Positions 24,628 to 32,016 of a stretch of 32,016 nucleotides of DNA are shown one piece after another. The notes beneath the pieces were generated by a model. The model saw nothing but the letters and a program-made list of their open reading frames with translations. It searched no databases and was not told the origin of the DNA. The stretch comes from Trabulsiella odontotermitis (GTDB taxonomy: Bacteria; Pseudomonadota; Gammaproteobacteria; Enterobacterales; Enterobacteriaceae), in assembly GCF_001297775.1 (NCBI RefSeq), contig NZ_LIFX01000012.1:249902-281917 (forward strand), read 5' to 3'. The translations under genes and the position numbers were made by a program. Every line of letters starts with the position of its first letter. Position 1 is the stretch's first letter.

Positions 24628-26502
24628 TCAATATCCTGCCAGACCCGGTAACCAGGTGGTGATAATCGGGATCATCGCGATCAGGATAATACCGAACAGC
24701 GACACCACCAGGTATTTCACCATCGGACGAATCACGTTCTTCATCTCCACACCGCAGATGGCGCAGGTGGTGTATAACCCGAGGCCGATAGGCGGTGAGA
24801 ACAGACCGAAGCCCATCGCCAGAATCATCACAATACCGTAGTGCAGGGCGTTAAAGCCAAGCTGGACGGCAATCGGCACCAGAATCGGAGCGAAGATGAT
24901 AAGCGCTGGCGCACCTTCCAGAACCGCACCGAAGACAATCAGAATGACGATGGTCAACAGCAGGAAGACCCAGGCGCCTTGCGACTGGCCAATGCCGACT
25001 AACAGTTCCGCAATTTGCTGCGGGATCATCTGAATGGTCAGGACATACGACAGGCTGGTGGCGCAGGCGACGATGAACAACAGCACGCCAGACATCGCCG
25101 CGATGTCGATAAACATCTTCACGGTGGCGCGGAACGTCAGTTCACGGAAGGCCAGACGACCAATCACAATCGCATACACGACGGCAAACGCCGAGATTTC
25201 CGTTGAGGTGGCGATCCCCATCATGACCCCACGGCCAATCATGAAGATCATGGCCAGACCGACAATCGCGCCCAACCACAGTTGTAGCAGAGGACGCATC
25301 TGCGGATAAGCTTCGCGAATGTTGATCTTGCCGCCGAAACGGTTGGCCGCAATCAGCATCAGGACCAGCAGGCAGGCGGCAGGCACCAGACCGGCGATAA
25401 ACAGCGCGCCGATGGAGATGTTGGCCACGAAGCCCAGCACAATCAGGTTAACGCAAGGTGGAATGGTTTCCGCCACGACTGCGGAAGCCGCGAACACGCC
25501 AGCCGCTTCTTCAGAGTCTTCTTTTGCACGGCGAACAGCAGGCATCAGCACACCACCCACAGCCGCGACGTCCGCCAGTTTCGAGCCGGAAATTCCGGAG
25601 AAGAAGGCCATCGACAGCACCGTGGTCATGTTCAGGCCGCCACGGAAACGCCCCATGCCACGCACCACCAGTTCAACCAGGCGCGTTGACATGCCGTTGA
25701 TTTCCATCGCCGCACCGGCCAACAGGAAGAACGGAATTGCCAGCAGTACGAAGTGATCCACCCCGGCCACGACCTGCTGTGAGAAGAAGACGAACGGCAG
25801 GGAAGGGTCGCAGATGAAGAACGCCATCGCCGACATCCCCAGCGTAAAGGCAATCGGTACGCCCGCGATAATGCCAAGCACGAAGCAGATCAGCATCAGT
25901 CCGGCGGCGGCGGTTGCCGGGTCAGCCATCAGGGAGAGCTTCAGCCATCCCAGCAGAATTAACACCACAATGCCCGCGCCGCTTAACAGGACGACTTTCG
26001 CCCGCGCGGTCAGCGCGTGTTCCAGCGCCGCCAGCATCATCACCACGGAACCCGTCAGTACAGGAATGACCGAGATGATTTGTGGCAAGCCGGTTTCCGT
26101 GGTTTGCAGGCGCGCCGCCATCAGCAGATCGTAACTGGAGATAACCAGTCCGACCGCCACCAGGAACAGTACCCAACGGCTGGCATGCACGACATAAGGA
26201 CGGACAGATTCAGGAATAAAGCGCAAAAAGAGATCGACGCCGATATGTCCGCCACGCCCGGTAGAGGTTGCCACGCCGAAAAAGACCAGCGCAATCATCA
26301 TGGCGCGCGCCATTTCTTCTGCCCACTCAATAGGGGAGTGCAGGGCGTAACGCCAGATGACGGAGGCGAAAACCACCAGTACGTTAATCAGTAAAACCAA
26401 CCCTCCAGCCCAGGAGGTCAGTGTTGTCAGGAATTTATTTAGCCGGGAAAGGTAAGCCAGCGGCCCCGCGGGGGTTTTGATTGCCATCGATGTGTCAGCC
26501 AT
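24628..26502 (-). CDS. TRAP transporter fused permease (DctQ-DctM type)
   Basis: 624 residues from MADTSMAIKT. GAGGT lies 7 bases upstream of the start at 26502, while the longer frame begins without one. The first roughly 170 residues are a DctQ small subunit with four membrane segments, including IEWAEEMARAMMIALVFFGVA. The rest is a DctM large subunit with about a dozen segments (GVPIAFTLGMSAMAFF, PFFLLAGAAMEING, GISGSKLADVAAVGGVLMPA, FGLFSPPIGLGLYTTCAICG). Fusion of the two subunits is a known variant. TRAP importers use an ion gradient, not ATP. It pairs with the binding protein encoded just upstream. Confidence 0.93.
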   Translation of the reverse strand: MADTSMAIKTPAGPLAYLSRLNKFLTTLTSWAGGLVLLINVLVVFASVIWRYALHSPIEWAEEMARAMMIALVFFGVATSTGRGGHIGVDLFLRFIPESVRPYVVHASRWVLFLVAVGLVISSYDLLMAARLQTTETGLPQIISVIPVLTGSVVMMLAALEHALTARAKVVLLSGAGIVVLILLGWLKLSLMADPATAAAGLMLICFVLGIIAGVPIAFTLGMSAMAFFICDPSLPFVFFSQQVVAGVDHFVLLAIPFFLLAGAAMEINGMSTRLVELVVRGMGRFRGGLNMTTVLSMAFFSGISGSKLADVAAVGGVLMPAVRRAKEDSEEAAGVFAASAVVAETIPPCVNLIVLGFVANISIGALFIAGLVPAACLLVLMLIAANRFGGKINIREAYPQMRPLLQLWLGAIVGLAMIFMIGRGVMMGIATSTEISAFAVVYAIVIGRLAFRELTFRATVKMFIDIAAMSGVLLFIVACATSLSYVLTIQMIPQQIAELLVGIGQSQGAWVFLLLTIVILIVFGAVLEGAPALIIFAPILVPIAVQLGFNALHYGIVMILAMGFGLFSPPIGLGLYTTCAICGVEMKNVIRPMVKYLVVSLFGIILIAMIPIITTWLPGLAGY

Positions 26503-26531
26503 ATCGAACCTCGTTATAAAGCTCCCGTCGG

Positions 26532-26558
26532 TGGCGACCAGCAAACCGCTGGCCGCCA
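26532..26558 (-). other. Strong stem-loop between TRAP binding-protein and permease genes
   Basis: Arms 26532-26542 and 26548-26558 (TGGCGGCCAGC / GCTGGTCGCCA on the minus strand) pair over 11 bp with one G-U wobble and a 5-base loop. It is 23 bp past the binding-protein stop. There is no immediate T-run, so mRNA 3'-end stabilisation or partial termination is more likely than full termination. Confidence 0.6.
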
Positions 26559-26580
26559 GGATGAATGAAAGGCGCGGGAA

Positions 26581-27606
26581 TTACTCCGCTGCAGTCACTT
26601 CATCAACGACAGTTTTCATATTTGGATATTTTGCCAGGAACTCGTCCCAGACCGGTTTCACATCAGCGCGCAGGACATTGCGATCCACTTCACGGAACAC
26701 CATGCCAAGGCCTTTCAGTTGCTCTACCGCTTTTTCTTCGATCTTGTAGGATTGCAGACGTTCGTATTCGGTTGCTTCACGCGCTGCCGCCATGAATCCA
26801 GGACGCAGTTTTTCCGGGATTTGCTCGAAGCTGTTTTTGTTCATCGCAATCATGATCGGGTTATAAATGTGCTGCGTCAGAGTCGCGTTTTTAGCGATTT
26901 CATAGAACTTGTTCGCCAGCACGGTCGCGGAGTCATGCTCCAGACCATCAATAACGCCCATCTGCAGACTGGAATACACTTCACCGCCCGGCATCGGGAT
27001 GGAAACTGCGCCCATGTGGTTAATGGTGGCGATAAAGTTCGGTACCGGCAGAACGCGGATTTTCAGGTTTTTCAGATCTTCCGGCTTTTCGACCACTTTT
27101 TTGGTGTAGATATTACGTGCGCCCAGGTTGTAGGCGTAGTCGATAACCACCACGTTGGCTTTTTTCAGCATCAGATCGGAAAGCTCTTTACCGGCTTTGC
27201 CATCCAGTGATTTACCGACCTGGTTCCAGTCTTTAAACAGATAGCCCAGATCCAGTACACCGATTTCAGGTACCAGTGTTGCCCAGATAGAGGTGCCGGA
27301 AATCATCATGTTGATGGCACCAATGCGCACCTGCTGGGTGGCATCTGCTTCTTTACCCAGCATCGCGTTAGGGAAGTAGTTGAGTTTGATCTCATCCTTC
27401 AGCTGCGGATCTTTTTCAATATTGGACTGTAAGCGTTTGAACCAGATGTAGTGTGCAGAGTTGTCATCAGCCGTCAGCGACGAGTACACGCGAAACGTGA
27501 CTTTCGCTTCGGCCAGGTTGGTGACAGCACCAGCTGCGAACAGCATAGAAGTCAGTAAGGTTCCAATAAGGGTCTTGCGTAAAGCGGGTTTCTGAATGTT
27601 CATCAT
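26581..27606 (-). CDS. TRAP transporter periplasmic binding protein (DctP family)
   Basis: 341 residues from the ATG at 27606, or 340 from the adjacent ATG. AAGGA lies 6 bases upstream; the longer frame to 27657 is rejected. The signal peptide spans about residues 1-34, with hydrophobic core TLIGTLLTSMLFAAGAV and likely cut after NLAEA. Family motifs: LKNLKIRVLPVPNF, which carries the conserved Arg that usually contacts a ligand carboxylate, and IPMPGGEVYSSLQMGVIDGLE. DctP proteins mostly bind organic or sugar acids, so a sugar acid or similar carboxylated ligand is the best guess. It is the first gene of the cassette and is followed by a stem-loop. Confidence 0.93.
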   Translation of the reverse strand: MMNIQKPALRKTLIGTLLTSMLFAAGAVTNLAEAKVTFRVYSSLTADDNSAHYIWFKRLQSNIEKDPQLKDEIKLNYFPNAMLGKEADATQQVRIGAINMMISGTSIWATLVPEIGVLDLGYLFKDWNQVGKSLDGKAGKELSDLMLKKANVVVIDYAYNLGARNIYTKKVVEKPEDLKNLKIRVLPVPNFIATINHMGAVSIPMPGGEVYSSLQMGVIDGLEHDSATVLANKFYEIAKNATLTQHIYNPIMIAMNKNSFEQIPEKLRPGFMAAAREATEYERLQSYKIEEKAVEQLKGLGMVFREVDRNVLRADVKPVWDEFLAKYPNMKTVVDEVTAAE

Positions 27607-27693
27607 GTTAATCCTTAATGAGAAAACATTTGTTCTATTGTTCCCGACCGATAGCACGGTCTATCAGGGCATGACTGCGACTTTCTTATTCTT

Positions 27694-27720
27694 CTGTAAC
27701 GTTACACTAAATCGTTACAG
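27694..27720. promoter_or_regulatory. LacI-family operator sites upstream of dctP
   Basis: TGTAACGTTACA (27695-27706) is a perfect 12-bp palindrome centred on CpG, the usual style of LacI/GalR operators. A second half, CGTTACAG (27713-27720), is an exact inverse of CTGTAACG (27694-27701). The cluster lies directly at the expected transcription start of the dctP promoter. Confidence 0.65.
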
Positions 27721-27725
27721 AGGAC

Positions 27726-27752
27726 GTTATAGCGTAAATTTCGATCAGACAA
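27726..27752 (-). promoter_or_regulatory. Candidate promoter of the TRAP cassette
   Basis: On the minus strand TTGTCT (27752-27747), a 15-bp spacer and TATAAC (27731-27726). The -10 is 5/6, but the spacer is short. The start would fall in the operator cluster, consistent with repression, with a leader of about 110 bases before dctP. Confidence 0.45.
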
Positions 27753-28867
27753 GTCCTGGGTGAAAGGAAAAATGAAATTTGTGAGCGGTGATTAAAAAAT
27801 CAAAGAAACGGGAATGAAACGCGTCGGGAAAGACGAATGTACAGTCACGTTTTAGTCGCTCAGGTGGACCTGCAGGTATCGGGATCTATAGTACAGGCGA
27901 CGGAAGTCTCTTTATCAGCAAAGTGTCTTAATTGCATCGTCGACATTACGTTTAATTTCCGCCGGATTTTCAGAAAATATCCCAGCTTTCCTCCCTGAAT
28001 TATGCCCCGGATATCCTGAGTTGTTGATGCTTTGTTAATTTTCTAAAACAATCGCGATACTTATTTAAACCTTATTTTACTTCTCTGCCTGGAAATCGTC
28101 ATTTCTGACCGTTATTTTTCACCCGGGCCGGGTTTTGAGTGTCATTTTGTCTTAATTAAATGCGCGTTCAGGCTGTGGTGTTGCTATCGTTTTTAGGAAT
28201 ATTTATTATCTTCTGAAGAATGTTTCAGTAAGGGAAGTTTCTGCCTTATACAAGAGGAAATAAAAACCAGGACATATTCTCAGGACTTTTTTCTTACTTT
28301 GTATTAAGGTTGGCATAAGTGGGATGGAGGATTTATTAAGTAATACCTGAGATTAACTAAGTAATGCTCTGAAATTACCTGTAGGTGTAACGGTAAATAA
28401 ATGAGAAATTTTCTTGGGGAGTGTTTTTATGTGTATGAAATGCGACACTTAGCGGTACGTTTCTGTTTGCAAAGGATTGACTATCTTTATCGCCAGGGAT
28501 ATTCTTATGCTAGCAAGACAGAATTTGTAAAAAATATGTGGAGATAACATTTCATTATGTTATCGGCATCATTTTAAGCATTTTCAGGGAAAAGACCTGC
28601 TTCAAGAAACTCTTACTCTCATCTTAGTATCTTCAATATTTTATTGAATTCAGGTACAGAATATCTATCCCTATTGATGAGACAGTATGTATTCAGTGCC
28701 ACGTTACATAGGGTTGTTTGCTTCAGAAGGCAGTGCTGCACGCCCGTTTATGTTAGCGATATGAAAAAGCCTTACGAACGCTATTGCAGGGAATGCAATG
28801 GGGCCGGGCATTTGTCGCTATCCGTATAAACCACGGCTTTTAGCATCAGTGCAAATAGGGATGATTT
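27753..28867. other. AT-rich intergenic region upstream of LuxR-type gene
   Basis: About 1.1 kb of A+T-rich DNA with no convincing gene. A 61-codon plus-strand frame (28644-28829) has an internal ATG at 28761 whose product would end with CRECNGAGHLSLSV. That CxxCxGxG pattern recalls zinc-binding DnaJ-like motifs. It has no good ribosome site and is probably chance or a remnant. A sigma-70-like promoter is listed separately. The length and composition fit a regulatory region or a relic of transferred DNA. Confidence 0.55.
28477..28505 (+). promoter_or_regulatory. Sigma-70-like promoter upstream of LuxR-type gene
   Basis: TTGACT (28477-28482), a 17-bp spacer and TATTCT (28500-28505). Transcription would start about 350 bases before the LuxR-type start, leaving a long leader. 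The leader holds no strong ORF. Confidence 0.45.
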
Positions 28868-29479
28868 ATGAAAGCGTTATATCTGGGTGAAAAGAATCTC
28901 GGCAGTTTGGGCATTATCAGCATCATTGAGGCCAGCTACCAGAGGGCCTCGGTCGTACTGAAAAATGTAGAAAAATTCCTTGAAGAAGGGGCAGAACAAC
29001 AGTACTACAGCATCGGTATTATCGACGGTAAGGCGCTACTCACCTGTCCTCTGCACCAACTGAAGCAGATCTCTCAGCAACTGACCTGTCCTGTCCTGCT
29101 TCTGGTCGAAGACGATCAGCCCTGGCAAAAGTATCTGGAGCAGATCGGCAATGTCCATGGCGTGATTAAGCGTGAAAGCGACGTCGAGTTTTTTATAAAT
29201 ACAATCAATATCATACGTGACGGCGGCTATTGTTATTCCTGGGATATTCATTCTATCAAGAATAATGGTGCGGCAATGTTTAATGATGAGTATTACGCCT
29301 CTGCTGGTCTGACCCGCAGAGAGACAGAGATTCTGAAAATGTGCCTCGATGGCTCAACCAACAAGGCGATATCTATTCGGCTGTCCCGTAGTGAAAAAAC
29401 GATCAGCGCGCATAAATCCAATATATTACGCAAGCTTGGCGTGAAGCGCTTTTCTGATCTCTTTTTTCACTGCCGTTGA
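28868..29479 (+). CDS. LuxR-type response-regulator-like protein with degenerate receiver
   Basis: 203 residues. The C-terminal helix-turn-helix (about 148-203) is a clear LuxR/GerE domain: LTRRETEILKMCLDGSTNKAISIRLSRSEKTISAHKSNILRKLG. The N-terminal 130 residues have a receiver-like pattern. Asp53 stands where the phospho-acceptor normally is, and Lys in VIKRES where the conserved Lys is, but the acidic pair near residues 10-13 is missing (GEKNLGS). Phosphorylation is therefore doubtful. AGGGATG lies 7 bases upstream. The gene lies 459 bp before a Bap-like adhesin in the same direction. It recalls CsgD-like biofilm regulators, and control of the adhesin is a reasonable inference. Confidence 0.87.
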   Translation: MKALYLGEKNLGSLGIISIIEASYQRASVVLKNVEKFLEEGAEQQYYSIGIIDGKALLTCPLHQLKQISQQLTCPVLLLVEDDQPWQKYLEQIGNVHGVIKRESDVEFFINTINIIRDGGYCYSWDIHSIKNNGAAMFNDEYYASAGLTRRETEILKMCLDGSTNKAISIRLSRSEKTISAHKSNILRKLGVKRFSDLFFHCR

Positions 29480-29512
29480 AATATTACCTTTATACAACCA
29501 CCAGCGAAGTAC

Positions 29513-29544
29513 GGAGAGTAATATTGAGAATGATATTATTCTCC
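29513..29544 (+). other. Stem-loop downstream of LuxR-type gene
   Basis: Arms GGAGAGTAATAT (29513-29524) and ATATTATTCTCC (29533-29544) pair over 12 bp with one G-U wobble and an 8-base loop. It starts 34 bp after the stop. No T-run follows, so it may end or stabilise the transcript, or act within a longer mRNA into the adhesin. Confidence 0.5.
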
Positions 29545-29601
29545 TTGCTGATCTCTCTGTATTTATGAAACGTTCATAAGGATATGGATGATTTTTGTGA
29601 T

Positions 29602-29616
29602 CGTGATTCTATCACG
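29602..29616. promoter_or_regulatory. Palindrome upstream of adhesin, possible operator
   Basis: CGTGAT, TCT, ATCACG is a perfect 6-bp inverted repeat. It resembles a CRP site, but the GTGA and TCAC halves are 5 bp apart, one short of the CRP spacing. It could be a site for the upstream LuxR-type protein. Confidence 0.3.
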
Positions 29617-29747
29617 GCCAATTTAAGGGATTCTTAATCTGCTAGTACATTACTTATTTTTTCTTTGTTTTTATAAGGGGCAAGCGATTTCGCCAGTTGT
29701 CCTCTCAACACCTCAGGAGCAAATTTCTATATAAAGCAATCAATTAA

Positions 29748-29924
29748 ATGTTGTGCGAAAACCAGGAAAGATTAAGTGGCATCAGAGGCAGGTTAACAGG
29801 CAAGAATTCTGCGAGATGGTGCTCATGTTTTGACGAAATAATTGATGGTAAGTTAGCGAAAGCTCTTCCGGATAAGGATCAGTTTACCTATTCAAGAATG
29901 GAAGCGACCGGTTACATATCATGA
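29748..29924 (+). CDS. Hypothetical 58-residue ORF before the adhesin
   Basis: MLCENQERLSGIRGRLTGK and 39 more residues, ending TGYIS, 15 bp before the adhesin ATG. The composition is plausible for a protein (mixed charged and polar residues, two Cys flanking a Ser). No convincing ribosome site is adjacent: AGGAG lies about 30 bases away. I recognise no family. It may be a small gene cotranscribed with the adhesin, a remnant or chance. Confidence 0.25.
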   Translation: MLCENQERLSGIRGRLTGKNSARWCSCFDEIIDGKLAKALPDKDQFTYSRMEATGYIS

Positions 29925-29938
29925 TGTCTGGAGTTTAA

Positions 29939-32016
29939 ATGATGGAAAATAAAATTATTCTGGCTATTAACAGCGGAGAAGGGAAAACGCGCCTGTTGAC
30001 CGCTGAAGCTGGCAAGGCCGTTAACGTAAAACTTGTCCCAGGTAATAAGTATCTGTTAAAGAATGTCAACGATGACTTTGCACCAGAAAATATTACACTT
30101 AAGCGTGTTGGCAAAGCGCTTCATGTTATTCAGGAGGGGGATACTGATCCGAGTATCATTATTGATGATTACTTTGATGGTGATCCCAATAACCCTGTGT
30201 TGCTCGGTATGGCAGAAGATGGCCAGCTGTATGCCTATGTTCCTCTGTCCGGAGAGAGTTACGATACAGGTTATTTAATTGCCGACGGCAATATGTCACC
30301 GGTTGCCCTGGGCGGTGAGCCTATGGGGCCAGGCAGCGGTATTTTTACGGCGCCCGGTGATGACGATGATTCCCTGTTCGGCCTGTTAGGCTTTTTGGCG
30401 GCGGCAACCGCGATGGGTATCGGTGCTGCCGTAGCAATGAATGAAGACGGCAATAATAACTCTGACCGCACCGCGCCGGAAAAACCGGCTATCGGCAGCA
30501 CAGTCGATGATGTTGGTTCTATTGTCGGTCCATTGAAGAGCGGTGATTCCACCGATGACAACGCGCCGACCCTGAGCGGTCGCGGTGAACCAGGCGATAC
30601 CATTCATATCTACGACAACGGCGAAGAGATTGGCTCTACCGTGGTCGGCGACGATGGCACATGGACCTACACCCCGGATAAACCGCTGGATGATGGTAAA
30701 CATGACATCACCCTCACCGAAGAAGATCCTTCCGGTAACGTGAGCCCGCCTTCCGACCCTATCGTGGTCATCGTTGATACTGTCGCGCCTGACGCACCCG
30801 CCATTCAACACGTGATTGATAAGGTGGGTAATGTCGTTGGTGAAGTTAACCACAATGGCTGGACCGACGATACCCGCCCGGAAATGAGCGGCACCGGTGA
30901 ACCGGGCGCCACCATCACCATTTACGATAACGGCAAAGCTATCGGTCAGACCGAAGTGAACGCCGATGGTCGCTGGTATTTCAAACCGACCGCAGACCTG
31001 GCGGATGGCAACCATGACATCACCGTCACCCAGACGGACAAAGCCGGTAACGTCAGCGATCCTTCCCCGATTCGTGACTTTAACGTCATCACTGGCGCCC
31101 CTGAAAAACCTGACCAGCCAGATGTTCTTGATAACACCGGTCCGAAGACGGGCCCGCTGGATTCAGGCGATGTGACCGACGAAACCAAACCGACCTTCAA
31201 CGGTGACGGTACACCGGGCAACGTCATCATCATCAAAGATAACGATGAAGTGATTGGCTCTACCATCGTTGACGACGATGGTAAGTGGACCTTCACGCCG
31301 ACTGACGATCTGGACGAAGGCGAGCATGAACTGGAAGTCAGTGAGCAGGATAAAGCGGGCAACATCAGCGATCCTTCTGACCCGATTCAGATTGTGGTAG
31401 ATACCACGCCACCGGCAAAACCTGACGTAGCGAATGCGCTGGATGATAACGATCCGATCACTGGTAAGATTCAGGACGGTGGCGTCACTGACGATTCCAG
31501 ACCGACCTTCAGCGGCGGCGGCGAACCGGGCGATACGGTCACCATTTATGACGGTGATGAAGTTCTCGGCACCACCGTGGTGGGGGATGACGGTAAGTGG
31601 TCATTCACTCCGGAAGAACCGCTGGATGATGGCGAACACAACATCACACTGACACACACTGACCCGGCAGGTAACACCAGCGATCCTTCTGACTCGCTGG
31701 ATTTTGGCGTTGATACGACCCCGCCAAATGCTGGCGAAGATGTACTGAAAATTACAGGGGTTGCCGATAACGTTGGCGATCAGCAGGGCAACGTGGCCAG
31801 CGGTGACATTACCGACGACAGCCAGCCTGCGATTACCGGTATTGGCGAAGCGGGTAATACCGTATTTGTTTACAGCACTGACGCCGCAGGAAAACACCTG
31901 ATCGGCTCAGCGGTTGTTGATGCGGATGGCAAGTGGAGCCTGACGCCGGATGCACCGCTGCTGGAAGGGCTGAACAAGCTGACCCTGGAAACCCAGGATC
32001 CGGCCGGTAACCGCAT
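29939..32016 (+). CDS. Bap-like large adhesin with Ig-like repeats, C-terminus outside window
   Basis: 692 full codons before the window edge. The ATG at 29939 has GGAG 5 bases upstream; an ATG follows directly. There is no signal peptide, as expected for a type I secreted protein. Residues 1 to about 145 form a BapA-type prefix domain, followed by a hydrophobic Gly/Ala-rich stretch near 148-168 (SLFGLLGFLAAATAMGIGAA) that may act as a retention element. From about residue 178, Asp-rich bacterial Ig-like repeats of about 103 residues begin. They share TDD-P-(F/M)-G-GEPG, IYDNG, G-W-(F/Y)-P and D-AGN-SDPS motifs. The role is probably biofilm formation or adhesion. The rest of the repeats, a C-terminal secretion signal and type I secretion genes should lie beyond 32016. 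Confidence 0.92.
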   Translation, partial: MMENKIILAINSGEGKTRLLTAEAGKAVNVKLVPGNKYLLKNVNDDFAPENITLKRVGKALHVIQEGDTDPSIIIDDYFDGDPNNPVLLGMAEDGQLYAYVPLSGESYDTGYLIADGNMSPVALGGEPMGPGSGIFTAPGDDDDSLFGLLGFLAAATAMGIGAAVAMNEDGNNNSDRTAPEKPAIGSTVDDVGSIVGPLKSGDSTDDNAPTLSGRGEPGDTIHIYDNGEEIGSTVVGDDGTWTYTPDKPLDDGKHDITLTEEDPSGNVSPPSDPIVVIVDTVAPDAPAIQHVIDKVGNVVGEVNHNGWTDDTRPEMSGTGEPGATITIYDNGKAIGQTEVNADGRWYFKPTADLADGNHDITVTQTDKAGNVSDPSPIRDFNVITGAPEKPDQPDVLDNTGPKTGPLDSGDVTDETKPTFNGDGTPGNVIIIKDNDEVIGSTIVDDDGKWTFTPTDDLDEGEHELEVSEQDKAGNISDPSDPIQIVVDTTPPAKPDVANALDDNDPITGKIQDGGVTDDSRPTFSGGGEPGDTVTIYDGDEVLGTTVVGDDGKWSFTPEEPLDDGEHNITLTHTDPAGNTSDPSDSLDFGVDTTPPNAGEDVLKITGVADNVGDQQGNVASGDITDDSQPAITGIGEAGNTVFVYSTDAAGKHLIGSAVVDADGKWSLTPDAPLLEGLNKLTLETQDPAGNR
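30470..32016 (+). repeat. Ig-like tandem repeats of the Bap-like adhesin
   Basis: Units start at about 30470, 30779, 31097, 31403 and 31715, giving periods of 309, 318, 306 and 312 bp (102-106 residues). They are divergent copies, not identical ones, and each opens with an APxxP or TPPxxP motif after VDT. The fifth is cut by the window edge. The Asp/Asn content suggests calcium binding between modules, as in other Bap/SiiE-type adhesins. Confidence 0.85.

Larger units (their letters stand above)
29480..29938. other. AT-rich gap between LuxR-type gene and adhesin
   Basis: 459 bp, A+T-rich. It holds a stem-loop at 29513-29544, a palindrome CGTGAT-TCT-ATCACG at 29602-29616 that could be an operator, and a 58-codon frame at 29748-29924. 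The adhesin promoter must be here or upstream, but no -35/-10 pair stands out. Confidence 0.55.

Noticed and set aside
26719-27210. 163-codon plus-strand ORF opposite the TRAP binding-protein gene
   Set aside because: Antisense shadow of a well-supported DctP gene.
28644-28829. 61-codon ORF with CxxCxGxG motif
   Set aside because: Only one copy of the motif, no ribosome site, and an isolated position; kept only as a note on the intergenic region.
29600-29618. CRP-like site upstream of the adhesin
   Set aside because: The GTGA and TCAC halves are 5 bp apart, while CRP needs 6.

Overview
The window reads as chromosomal DNA of a member of the Enterobacteriaceae, of the Citrobacter/Enterobacter/Salmonella kind. 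The grounds are gene content (divergent phosphonate transporter operons under Pho boxes, an ESPR-type autotransporter, a BapA-type adhesin), fairly GC-rich coding sequence and enteric-like promoter and ribosome binding sites. The genus cannot be fixed from the sequence alone. Large surface adhesins run off both ends: an autotransporter on the minus strand at the left (1-5967, C-terminus missing) and a Bap-like Ig-repeat adhesin on the plus strand at the right (29939-32016, C-terminus missing).

Left to centre: after the autotransporter comes an AT-rich gap, then a VOC/glyoxalase-family gene preceded by a 33-codon leader ORF and divergent from an AraC-type regulator. Next is a large phosphonate-uptake locus (8143-16336). 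One operon runs leftwards: binding protein, fused double permease, ATPase and a hexapeptide acetyltransferase. The other runs rightwards: phnC, phnD, phnE and a second phnE. The 184-bp gap between them holds two oppositely oriented Pho-box-like sequences, each followed about 10 bp later by a -10 element, so both operons look PhoB-activated under phosphate starvation. No C-P lyase or phosphonatase genes are visible in the window. A classic terminator lies between phnD and phnE and probably sets binding protein above permease.

Centre: a compact four-gene module (16443-19287) encodes a membrane-anchored catalase-family peroxidase, a cytochrome b561-like membrane protein, an ECF sigma factor and its membrane-spanning anti-sigma factor, all overlapping or nearly so. 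An ECF-like promoter lies in front of it. This looks like a self-regulated envelope redox-stress system. Two unrelated short-chain dehydrogenase genes (SDRs) follow, the second divergent from a LysR-type regulator.

Right: a minus-strand cassette (27606 down to 22086) encodes a TRAP binding protein, a fused TRAP permease, a LacI-family repressor, an SDR and a RbsD/FucU-family mutarotase-like protein. It looks like an uptake and oxidation route for a sugar or sugar derivative, with palindromic operator-like sites at the promoter. A 1.26-kb AT-rich gap then leads to a LuxR-type regulator with a degenerate receiver domain, which lies upstream of the Bap-like adhesin and may control it.
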